A stretch of 64,000 bases of DNA from Mesorhizobium sp. AR02. Its GTDB lineage: Bacteria > Pseudomonadota > Alphaproteobacteria > Rhizobiales > Rhizobiaceae. Under the pieces are notes generated by a model. That model did no database searches, was not told the DNA's origin, and was given only the letters and a program-made list of their open reading frames with translations. The position numbers and the translations under genes are program-made. Position 1 is the stretch's first letter, and each line of letters begins with the position of its first letter. The stretch lies in the NCBI RefSeq assembly GCF_024746835.1, contig NZ_CP080531.1:4608001-4672000 (forward strand). The letters run 5' to 3'. Of this stretch, positions 1-8,732 are shown piece after piece.

Positions 1-53
1 TGATGTTCAGCATTGAAACCTGTCCTTCAATGTAACGTCTCACGCAATGATAC

Positions 54-88
54 GAAGTTTCGACCTGTCGCAAACAGGTCGAAACTTC
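54..88. repeat. Perfect 15-bp inverted repeat downstream of the ABC-F gene
   Basis: Arms GAAGTTTCGACCTGT (54-68) and ACAGGTCGAAACTTC (74-88) pair perfectly around the 5-base loop CGCAA. The element lies 29 bases past the stop of the minus-strand ABC-F gene. Neither side has a T-tract, so it is not a classical intrinsic terminator. It may stabilise a 3' end or be an operator for a gene left of the window. Confidence 0.6.
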
Positions 89-116
89 ATGTCAGCGCGA
101 TATTGGCCTTCTCCGT

Positions 117-1643
<1,527 letters not shown>

Positions 1644-1733
1644 TGGATTTCTCTGGTCTTGCCGGAGACAACTCCGGATGCACTTTGACGGTGCGCGTGC
1701 TGGCCATCAGGCTCGGCGTTGCGGCACCACGAA

Positions 1734-1806
1734 GGGCAGACCAAAAAATCGAAGCGGGAAAAACCCGGACCGTCCCTGGTCAGCCCTGCAAGCTGGCTCG
1801 CAGGGC
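1734..1806 (-). promoter_or_regulatory. Putative attenuator: mutually exclusive RNA pairings upstream of the ABC-F gene
   Basis: Read on the minus strand, GCCCTGC (1806-1800) can pair with GCAGGGC (789-783 of the second kilobase, that is 1789-1783), both inside the leader ORF. The segment GGGCTGACC (1786-1778), which overlaps that second arm and the leader stop codon, can instead pair at 8 of 9 positions with GGTCTGCCC (1742-1734). A T-run (TTTTTT) lies just before the downstream arm. The two folds exclude each other, as expected of leader-peptide attenuation. Seen by hand pairing only; no folding was run. Confidence 0.45.
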
Positions 1807-1851
1807 AGAAATCGGGCCACGCTGACGATGGTGACGATGAAACGTGAACAC
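1780..1851 (-). CDS. Leader peptide (23 aa) upstream of the ABC-F gene
   Basis: A GTG at 1851 is preceded by the very strong ribosome-binding sequence AAAGGAGGG, 5 bases away. It opens a frame of 23 codons ending in TGA at 1780. The peptide begins MFTFHRHHRQRG and is rich in histidine and arginine. It ends 136 bases before the ABC-F start. There is no membrane or signal character. The combination of strong ribosome-binding site, short frame and alternative hairpins fits a regulatory upstream ORF rather than a functional protein. It is too short for family recognition, so its coding status is an inference from position and ribosome-binding site. Confidence 0.5.
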   Translation of the reverse strand: MFTFHRHHRQRGPISALRASLQG

Positions 1852-1945
1852 GTGAGCCCTCCTTTCAATACAAGACGTTGAGTGTGGGGAGCGATTACAC
1901 CAAAGGCGGGGGTGGAAGCAAGAGGCCGACCCAGGCAGACGAGAC

Positions 1946-2281
1946 TCAGACAGGCCTCAAGTGACCGCCTGTCGATCCATACTCTTCGTTCAGGTCGAGC
2001 AGGAAATGCCCGAACACCGTTCTTCGGCCAAGGTCAACAACGATTACAAGAAGGGCGTTGAATCTGCCGGTGCCAATCAAAACTTGGTCAAACCGGTTTT
2101 GAGCGTCCCGGTAAACATGGTGTACGTCGTTCAGATAGGGCAGCCCGATCTCATCCAGATCCAGCGCGTCGACATACGACCATATGTCCACTGCAGCCTC
2201 CGCGGTCGCGGTGACGTTCGTCATAGGCTCTGCAAAGCAAGCCTTGAACTCGTCTTCCTGAAGTCTGCGAGTGACGGTCAT
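1946..2281 (-). CDS. Hypothetical protein, 111 aa
   Basis: The start is placed at 2281, where the protein begins MTVTRRLQEDEF. An in-frame ATG 30 codons further upstream (2371) overlaps an intergenic repeat and is less likely. The protein is acidic and soluble, with no signal peptide or membrane span. It contains VDALDLDEIGLPYL, a histidine pair (VHHVYRDAQ) and a hydrophobic strand LLVIVVDL before a GHFLLDLNEEYG segment. I do not recognise a family. It lies between uvrB and the ABC-F leader on the same strand, 94 bases from the leader ORF, so it may be its own transcript. It could belong to a small immunity-type or toxin-antitoxin-like family, but nothing in the sequence proves that. Confidence 0.55.
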   Translation of the reverse strand: MTVTRRLQEDEFKACFAEPMTNVTATAEAAVDIWSYVDALDLDEIGLPYLNDVHHVYRDAQNRFDQVLIGTGRFNALLVIVVDLGRRTVFGHFLLDLNEEYGSTGGHLRPV

Positions 2282-2360
2282 CGCGCATTCTAGTGGCTGG
2301 CGCCGAAAGTTCGCAACTGTGCGGCACCCCTCAACCGTCTCGGCGCTGCGCGCCGATCCA

Positions 2361-2383
2361 CCTTCTCCCACAAGGGGAGAAGG
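2361..2383. repeat. Intergenic hairpin repeat (CTTCTCC/GGAGAAG family)
   Basis: CCTTCTCC and GGAGAAGG form a hairpin 10 bases past the uvrB stop. It is a shortened member of the family seen at 17.3, 19.8 and 61 kb. It may help end the uvrB transcript, although a T-tract is missing on the minus-strand side. Confidence 0.6.
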
Positions 2384-2392
2384 GAAAAAGCG

Positions 2393-5300
2393 CTACTTCC
2401 CCGGCCGCCCGGTCTTGCCAGGCCGACGCTTTTCGCGGCGGGCATCGCCTGGATCCTCGTAGGAGCCGATGCCGGCGCGCTGGCGAACGACTGGCTTGCC
2501 GTCGCGTTCCTTCGCGCCCCCCTCTGTCCTGCCGGACATCTCCCCCACTTGGGGGGAGATCGGCTGTGGCTTCGCCGGAACTTTTCCTTCGACCGGCTTT
2601 TCGGTCCGCCGCACCGTCATCTCGTCCAGCGAATTCTTCTTGAACAGCGGTTTGACCGGCTCTCCGGGAATACCAAAGTCGGAACCATGCGCTTCGGACG
2701 CCGACTGCTTCTTGAACAGCGAGCGCGACACTGCACCTGCCGGCGTCGGCATGTCGGTGCCGGGGCCCATATCGTCGATCGAGGGTTTGGAAAACAGCGG
2801 CTTCTTCACCGGCACCGCGCCGTCGGCGCCCATTTCGTCAAGCGCCGGCTTGCGGAAGAGGTTGGGCCGGGCAGCCTTGGCCGCTTCTTCGGCGGCACGT
2901 GCTTCGTCGAGCTTGCGGAAACGCTCCTGTTCCTCTGCCGTACGGTGTTTGGCCACGCCCTTGTTGTGCTTGCCCTTTTCACGGCCCGAGACCGGGCTTT
3001 CCATGTCGGCATATTTGGCCAGCGGGTCTTCGGAGATCGACAGTTCCATCTCGCGCAGCCGCTTGATCTCGTCGCGGATGCGGGCTGCCTTCTCGAAGTC
3101 GAGATTGGCGGCGGCGTCGCGCATCTGTTTCTCCATCGCGTCGAGATGGGCCTTGAGGTTGTTGCCCATCATGGCGCCGGCGCTGTCGGTGAACTGCGAG
3201 ATGTCGGCGCGGACGTGGTCCTTCTCGTAGACCGAGTCCAGAATGTCCGAGATGCGCGACTTGACCGATTCCGGCGTGATGCCGTTGGCGGCGTTCCACT
3301 CCATCTGCTTTTCGCGGCGGCGGCTGGTCTCGGCCATCGCCCGTTCCATCGAGCCGGTGACCTGGTCGGCGTAAAGGATGACCTTGCCGTCGACGTTGCG
3401 GGCGGCGCGGCCGATGGTCTGGATCAGCGAGGTTTCCGAACGCAGGAAACCTTCCTTGTCGGCGTCGAGAATGGCGACGAAGCCGCATTCGGGAATGTCG
3501 AGGCCCTCGCGCAACAGGTTGATGCCGACCAGCACGTCGAAGGCGCCGAGACGCAAATCGCGCAGGATCTCGATGCGCTCCAGCGTGTCGATGTCGGAGT
3601 GCATGTAGCGCACGCGCACGCCCTGCTCGTGCAGATATTCGGTCAGGTCCTCGGCCATGCGCTTGGTCAGCACGGTGACCAGCGTGCGGTAGCCGGCCTT
3701 GGTGGTCTCGCGGATCTCGCCGACGACATCATCGACTTGGCTCTTGGCGGGGCGCACTTCGACCGGCGGATCGATCAGCCCGGTCGGGCGGATGACTTGC
3801 TCGGCGAAGACGCCGCCGGCCTGTTCCATCTCCCAGCCGCCCGGGGTCGCCGAAACGGCGACCGAGAGCGGCCGCATGGCGTCCCATTCCTCGAAGCGCA
3901 GCGGCCGGTTGTCCATGCAGGAGGGCAGACGGAAGCCATACTCGGCCAGCGTTGCCTTGCGCCGAAAGTCGCCGCGATACATGCCACCGATCTGCGGTAC
4001 GGTGACATGGCTTTCGTCGATGAAGACCAGCGCATTGTCGGGAATGTACTCGAACAAGGTCGGCGGCGGATCGCCCGGCTGACGGCCGGTCAGATAACGC
4101 GAATAGTTCTCGATGCCGGCGCAGGAGCCGGTGGCCTCGAGCATTTCGAGGTCGAAACGGGTGCGCTGCTCCAGCCGCTGCGCCTCCAGCAGGCGGCCGG
4201 CGCGCTCCAGCTCCACCAGACGCTGCTTGAGCTCTTCCTTGATCGACTTGATCGCCTGATTGAGTGTCGGGCGCGGCGTCACATAGTGCGAGTTGGCGTA
4301 GATCTTGACGCTTTTCAGCTCGCCGGTCTTCTGGCCGGTCAGCGGGTCGAACTCGGTGATCTGCTCGATCTCGTCGCCGAACATCGAGATGCGCCAGGCG
4401 CGGTCTTCCAAGTGGGCAGGAAAGATCTCGATCGTGTCGCCGCGCACGCGGAACGAGCCGCGCACGAAATTGATGTCCTGGCGCTTGTACTGCTGGGCAA
4501 CGAGGTCGGCGAGCAGCGCGCGCTGGTCGAGCCGGTCGCCGATCTGCATCTGGAAGGTCATCGCCGTATAGGTCTCGACCGAGCCGATACCGTAGATGCA
4601 GGACACCGAGGCGACGATGATGACGTCGTCGCGCTCGAGCAGCGAGCGCGTCGCCGAATGGCGCATGCGGTCAATCTGCTCGTTGATCGAGGATTCCTTC
4701 TCGATGAAGGTGTCGGTGCGCGGAACATAGGCTTCCGGCTGGTAGTAGTCGTAGTAGGAGACGAAATACTCCACCGCATTGTCGGGGAAGAATTTCTTGA
4801 ACTCGGAATAGAGCTGCGCCGCCAGCGTCTTGTTGGGCGCCAGGATCAGGGCAGGGCGCTGCGTCTCCTCGATCACCTTGGCCATGGTGAAGGTTTTGCC
4901 CGAGCCGGTGACGCCGAGCAGCACCTGGGTGCGGTCGCTGTTGTCGACACCTTCGACCAGGTCCTTGATGGCGGTCGGCTGGTCGCCGGCCGGTTCGAAG
5001 TCCGACACCATCTTGATGGCGATGCCGCCTTCGGATTTCTCCGGGCGGGCAGGGCGGTGCGGTGTCCACAGCACGCCATCCTTGTGCAGCGGATTGCCGG
5101 ATTCGATCAGCGCCGACAGCGCTGCGACCGTGGCGGTGACGCTGCTCGAGGCCATTGTCTCGGCGTCTTCCAGCGAGATATCGAGACCTGCGACCGGATT
5201 GAGGCCGGCCGCGGTCCGCTCCCTGGCCGTTGCCGCGCCACCCATCGAAGTGCCGCGCGAGCTGCGACCCGGGGCGGCGGAGCGCTCGGGGATCTTCTTC

Positions 5301-5563
5301 GACGGCTTTGGCGATTTGCCGCCGTCGCCCTTGCCGGTCTGGCGCCCTTCCTTTTCGGCCTCCTGCTCGATCTGCTCGGCCCAGTCGGCGATCGAACCGG
5401 CGAGTGGTGTGCCCGACAGTTCGGGTTGCGGCATCTCGGCAAAGCCGCCTCTGTGCAGCGGTTCCGAGGCGTCGAGGAAATCGGTCAGCGGGCTGCGCCG
5501 CTTCGGCGCGGCGCGGTCGTCATCCGCCGTCGGCGGCGTTCTCTTGTCGGGGGATTTGGCCAT
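2393..5563 (-). CDS. uvrB: Excinuclease ABC subunit UvrB with long terminal extensions
   Basis: UvrB is the damage-verifying helicase-like subunit of nucleotide excision repair, loaded by UvrA and partnering UvrC. The catalytic core starts near residue 183 ([12 protein letters not shown]). Walker A is GVTGSGKT at 217-224, followed by the beta-hairpin region [10 protein letters not shown], helicase motifs ([27 protein letters not shown]) and a C-terminal UVR motif ([17 protein letters not shown]) for UvrC binding. At 1056 residues it is about 380 longer than the usual 670. About 180 residues of charged, proline-rich sequence precede the core. About 200 low-complexity residues follow it, with four LFxKxSxDEM-like repeats and a translated palindromic repeat (about 995-1018). 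The chosen start (MAKSPDK) is the first ATG of the open frame; a start nearer the core cannot be excluded. Confidence 0.95.
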   Translation of the reverse strand: MAKSPDKRTPPTADDDRAAPKRRSPLTDFLDASEPLHRGGFAEMPQPELSGTPLAGSIADWAEQIEQEAEKEGRQTGKGDGGKSPKPSKKIPERSAAPGRSSRGTSMGGAATARERTAAGLNPVAGLDISLEDAETMASSSVTATVAALSALIESGNPLHKDGVLWTPHRPARPEKSEGGIAIKMVSDFEPAGDQPTAIKDLVEGVDNSDRTQVLLGVTGSGKTFTMAKVIEETQRPALILAPNKTLAAQLYSEFKKFFPDNAVEYFVSYYDYYQPEAYVPRTDTFIEKESSINEQIDRMRHSATRSLLERDDVIIVASVSCIYGIGSVETYTAMTFQMQIGDRLDQRALLADLVAQQYKRQDINFVRGSFRVRGDTIEIFPAHLEDRAWRISMFGDEIEQITEFDPLTGQKTGELKSVKIYANSHYVTPRPTLNQAIKSIKEELKQRLVELERAGRLLEAQRLEQRTRFDLEMLEATGSCAGIENYSRYLTGRQPGDPPPTLFEYIPDNALVFIDESHVTVPQIGGMYRGDFRRKATLAEYGFRLPSCMDNRPLRFEEWDAMRPLSVAVSATPGGWEMEQAGGVFAEQVIRPTGLIDPPVEVRPAKSQVDDVVGEIRETTKAGYRTLVTVLTKRMAEDLTEYLHEQGVRVRYMHSDIDTLERIEILRDLRLGAFDVLVGINLLREGLDIPECGFVAILDADKEGFLRSETSLIQTIGRAARNVDGKVILYADQVTGSMERAMAETSRRREKQMEWNAANGITPESVKSRISDILDSVYEKDHVRADISQFTDSAGAMMGNNLKAHLDAMEKQMRDAAANLDFEKAARIRDEIKRLREMELSISEDPLAKYADMESPVSGREKGKHNKGVAKHRTAEEQERFRKLDEARAAEEAAKAARPNLFRKPALDEMGADGAVPVKKPLFSKPSIDDMGPGTDMPTPAGAVSRSLFKKQSASEAHGSDFGIPGEPVKPLFKKNSLDEMTVRRTEKPVEGKVPAKPQPISPQVGEMSGRTEGGAKERDGKPVVRQRAGIGSYEDPGDARREKRRPGKTGRPGK
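2538..2560. repeat. Palindromic repeat embedded in the uvrB coding sequence
   Basis: Arms ATCTCCCCC and GGGGGAGAT lie in frame within uvrB and translate to [14 protein letters not shown] on the minus strand. That peptide is a hallmark of a dispersed rhizobial palindromic repeat when it is read through by a gene. The element sits in the disordered C-terminal tail, so the core enzyme is untouched. Confidence 0.7.
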
Positions 5564-5691
5564 GTCCCGAATATGGGAGGTCTTGGCGAAAATGGAAAGA
5601 GCGCGATGAGGCGAGGCGCATGCCTGGATGCGGCTCCTGACAGAAGGCTGTCAGGAGGAGGCAGGTGCCGAGGGATGCCTGCCTGTCGCGG

Positions 5692-7323
5692 TCAGGCGCC
5701 GCGAGCGTTGTCCGTCGCCACGCGGGTCGGCGATCCGTTCAGGCGCGGCACCACGACGAGGCGCGTGACCTTGCCCTTCTTGAAGGCGGCGAGGAAGCGG
5801 GAATAGTCCCTGAAGACGACGCAGCCATTGGACTCGGCGCGGCCGCCGCGCAGCATGTAGGTGTGGGCGAGCAGGCCGTTGCGGTTGTATTTGTTGCCGC
5901 CGTTCACTGGCGTCAGGCGGATGGCCTCGACGCCATGGAAACGCGATTCGCGCAGCGACAGATTGTAGGTGTTGGGCGGCGTCGGGCCACGATCCTTGAC
6001 GTCGACATAGCGCGGCTGGTCGACCATGGCGCCGAGACCGGAATGCGCCTCGAGCCGCTGGCCATCCGGCATGTAGACGGTCTTGGCGCTGATGTCGTAG
6101 ACGGCGACGCCATGACCGGCTCCGCTGCCGCCGCTTGGCCCGTTGAACAGGTTCCTGAACGCCTGGCCAAGGCCGCCCGAGGGCGTGTCCGGCTTGGCAT
6201 AGGCCAGCACGTCGCCGCTCTCGCCCGACCGGCCGGCCCGGGCCGGCCTTGCCGGCTGGGCTTGCTGGACCGGCTTTGCCTGCGGCGCCGGCTTCTGCTG
6301 CGCCATCTTGGGCTGAGCAATCTTGGGCTGCGGCGCGGGCTTGTCCTGCTCCACGGCCTTGGGTTGCGGCGTGTCATATTGCGGGCGTCGGGTCGGCAGC
6401 GGCACGTCGTCGGTGAGCGCATCCGGCAGCGCGGCGGCATCGCCGGGCTGTTGCTGCTGGGTCTCGACAGGCGCAACTGCAACATCGGCCGAGGATTCGG
6501 TCATCGGCAGCGGCGAGGCGAATGCCTCGTCCTCGACCGGCATCGACTCCACGAGAGCCAGCGCCAGTTGCGCGTTGTCAGGCGTCTCCGACTGGGCAAA
6601 GCCCGCCGGCGCCGGTGCGGTCTGCACGACAACGGAGCCGGTGTCGGCACGGGCGAAGCGTTCCGCCGCTGGAGCCGGCATGTCGTTCGACAGGCTGGCC
6701 ATCACCTGGGCGGACGGCACCAGCGAGGCCTCCGCGATTTGCGGAGCGGTGCCGGAAATCACCGGGCGGGCGTTGGCCGTGGCAAGGGACTTGCCGGCAT
6801 CAGCAAAGGCGGCAGCGAGCTTGGTCGGCGACAGCGATGCTTCCATGCGTTCGAAGCGCTCCTGCGCCTTCGACTTCAAGATTGGCTGTTCCGGCTTCGC
6901 ATGCGCCACGAGGCGCGCGGATTTTTCCGCAAGCGGGCTCACACTGGCCAGCTTGAAGCAACTGGCGCCGCATTGCACGGCGTGCTCGTGCAGCGCCTGG
7001 GCGCCGCCATGGGCATTGGCCAGCACGAACGGTGCCGAGGATCTGAGGAAATGCTGCTTCAGCGGATCGGCCATCGCCAGCGAGCCCGGCATGGCCAGCG
7101 TCTGCGGCAGGCCGCCGCCCGACGTCGCCGACAGCGAGGCGCCAACGGAGCTGAGGCCAGCCATTGTGCCGATCAGCCAGAGGCCGACGGCCGCGCTGAC
7201 GCCGGGCACCGCGACCCAGCGGACGATCCGTTTCGGGTTGAAGGAAGGGGCGCGCTGCGCATCGACGAACTCGCCGCCATCGCGCTGGTCCCAGATTATT
7301 TTGTGTTTACTCGACAACGCCAT
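5692..7323 (-). CDS. Tlde1/DUF2778 domain protein, membrane-anchored
   Basis: The start is set at 7323 (MALSSKHKIIWDQ); the longer frame upstream has no family character. The 543 residues comprise a short cytoplasmic N-terminus, one membrane segment at about 34-58 (VAVPGVSAAVGLWL), and a long alanine/proline-rich periplasmic region including a KPAPQPKIAQPKMAQ low-complexity stretch. A C-terminal Tlde1/DUF2778 domain (about 410-530) follows. It carries a conserved His (LAHTYMLRGG) and SNGCVVFRDY, whose cysteine matches the L,D-transpeptidase-like catalytic Cys of this family. Family members act on peptidoglycan stem peptides, and some are type VI effectors. The membrane anchor and lone location argue for a housekeeping envelope role here. 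The domain is clear; the substrate is inferred. Confidence 0.8.
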   Translation of the reverse strand: MALSSKHKIIWDQRDGGEFVDAQRAPSFNPKRIVRWVAVPGVSAAVGLWLIGTMAGLSSVGASLSATSGGGLPQTLAMPGSLAMADPLKQHFLRSSAPFVLANAHGGAQALHEHAVQCGASCFKLASVSPLAEKSARLVAHAKPEQPILKSKAQERFERMEASLSPTKLAAAFADAGKSLATANARPVISGTAPQIAEASLVPSAQVMASLSNDMPAPAAERFARADTGSVVVQTAPAPAGFAQSETPDNAQLALALVESMPVEDEAFASPLPMTESSADVAVAPVETQQQQPGDAAALPDALTDDVPLPTRRPQYDTPQPKAVEQDKPAPQPKIAQPKMAQQKPAPQAKPVQQAQPARPARAGRSGESGDVLAYAKPDTPSGGLGQAFRNLFNGPSGGSGAGHGVAVYDISAKTVYMPDGQRLEAHSGLGAMVDQPRYVDVKDRGPTPPNTYNLSLRESRFHGVEAIRLTPVNGGNKYNRNGLLAHTYMLRGGRAESNGCVVFRDYSRFLAAFKKGKVTRLVVVPRLNGSPTRVATDNARGA

Positions 7324-7840
7324 GCAACCAATCTTGCTCCAATCGGTTTTCCCCGTACGTGGCCTTGTCAGCCGCGACGACCATTCTGTGAGTGATCCCA
7401 GGTGGTCCCCGACGCGTTTGCCGCGCCTGTTGTTGGTTGCCGATTGCTTCAAAATATGGACAAAGTTGGTTAATCAATCCCTCTCAAAACCAACCGAGAG
7501 ACGTGAACTTTGTGCCAAAAAAGGCTCGTCCACGATCATGCACGCGGTATTACAGCCCTTCCGAGGCAGGTTTGCTGCCTGTTTTTGACGGCCGAGTCAA
7601 GCAAAACAGCCCTTGCTAATTTAAGACAAAGGCGCTTCAGCGAGCCCTGCGGCAATGCGGCGCGCCATTCCACGGTGCTGAAAAAGCCGATGGCGTCGGC
7701 AAAACTGTTGCCCGCTTGCAACAAAATCACCGCCCGGACGGCCGCTTCCTGACGGCCATTGACTCGTTTTGGGAGGCGGTGCAATCGGGTTGAAGTGCTT
7801 GGTTTTGGGGTGGCAAAGGCCACTTTTGGAGGCTTTTTCC
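7324..7840. other. Intergenic region, about 515 bases, no gene seen
   Basis: This divergent spacer separates the Tlde1/DUF2778 gene from the methyltransferase operon and must hold both promoters. I see no convincing coding frame. Its only clear structure is the terminator-like hairpin at 7564-7586 on the plus strand. Confidence 0.6.
7564..7586 (+). terminator. Orphan intrinsic terminator
   Basis: AGGCAG and CTGCCT close a 5-base loop and are followed by GTTTTT on the plus strand. No annotated plus-strand gene ends here. It would fit the end of a short untranslated RNA starting around 7460, but the promoter is only a guess (TTGTTG, 17 bases, AATATG at about 7430-7458). Confidence 0.4.
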
Positions 7841-8710
7841 ATGAAGCGTCGAGACTTCTTGGCGCTGTCGGCGGGTGCTGCGGCGTTTTCCATTCTTCCG
7901 GCCACCGTCAGGGCTGCCTTGCCGGTGCCCTACGACCGCAACGCCGAAGTGCCGTTCAAGGACAAAAAGTCGTTCATCGACTGGATGGTGGCCAATCGCG
8001 GCGAGGATCCGAAGTTGCTGGCCGAGCGATTCGATCGCTTCCAGATCATGGTCTACAACAAGGATGTGCTGGACGACCGCAACAAGCGCGCCTTCCTTTC
8101 GACGCCGCGTGAGGAATTCGTGCTGCCGCAGAATCTGGGGCGCGCCTACGACCATGCCTTCCTCGACATCGGCTATGGCGTGACCATCTCCGGCCCGCAT
8201 CTGGTCGGACGCATGACGACGGCCATTGACGTGCAGTTCGGCGAGGCCGTGCTCGAGGTCGGCACCGGTTCGGGCTACCAGTCGGCGTATCTCGCCAACC
8301 TCACCGACAAGGTGCACACGATCGAGATCATCAATCCGCTGGCGCAGCGCACGCGCCGCACCTATGACGCGCTGATCGATCGCGGCTACAGTGTGTTCGG
8401 CTCGGTCACCAGCCGCAATGCCGATGGCTATTATGGCTGGGAAAGCGTCGGCCCGTTCGACAAGATCATCGTCACCTGCGGCATCGACCATATCCCGCCC
8501 TCGCTGCTGCAGCAGTTGAAGCCCAATGGCGTCATGGTCATTCCGGTCGGCCCACCGGGCGCGCAGCACGTGCTCAAGGTGATCAAGCAGCAGCTTGCCG
8601 ACGGCACGTTCAACATCGTCCGCTCGGACATCTACAATGGCAAGGTGGTGCCGTTCGTGCCGTTCACCAAGCTGGAAGGTGACCAGATCGTCGGCACGCA
8701 CAACGGTTGA
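7841..8710 (+). CDS. Tat-signal protein-L-isoaspartate O-methyltransferase-like protein
   Basis: The 289 residues begin MKRRDFLALSAGAAAF, a twin-arginine (RRDFL) signal with hydrophobic core and likely cleavage after TVRA (about 25). The ATG at 7841 has a GGAGG ribosome-binding site 8-13 bases upstream. The body matches the Pcm fold: GYGVTISGPHLVGRMT (119-135) resembles the substrate loop, and VLEVGTGSGYQS (137-148) is S-adenosylmethionine-binding motif I. The enzyme family methylates isoaspartyl residues in damaged proteins, normally in the cytoplasm. A Tat signal is odd because SAM is not expected outside the membrane, so the signal may act as an anchor or the activity may differ. It is 22 bases upstream of the next gene, so an operon is likely. 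Confidence 0.8.
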   Translation: MKRRDFLALSAGAAAFSILPATVRAALPVPYDRNAEVPFKDKKSFIDWMVANRGEDPKLLAERFDRFQIMVYNKDVLDDRNKRAFLSTPREEFVLPQNLGRAYDHAFLDIGYGVTISGPHLVGRMTTAIDVQFGEAVLEVGTGSGYQSAYLANLTDKVHTIEIINPLAQRTRRTYDALIDRGYSVFGSVTSRNADGYYGWESVGPFDKIIVTCGIDHIPPSLLQQLKPNGVMVIPVGPPGAQHVLKVIKQQLADGTFNIVRSDIYNGKVVPFVPFTKLEGDQIVGTHNG

Positions 8711-8732
8711 GTTGCCGCATCAAGGGGCCTGA

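Noticed and set aside
2549..5806. 1085-codon plus-strand frame opposite uvrB
   Set aside because: Antisense of uvrB; composition (LVLGxxxDRxxR repeats) reflects complementary codons, not a protein family.
5665..7395. 576-codon plus-strand frame opposite the Tlde1/DUF2778 gene
   Set aside because: Shadow of the complementary strand; no signal, motif or ribosome-binding site.
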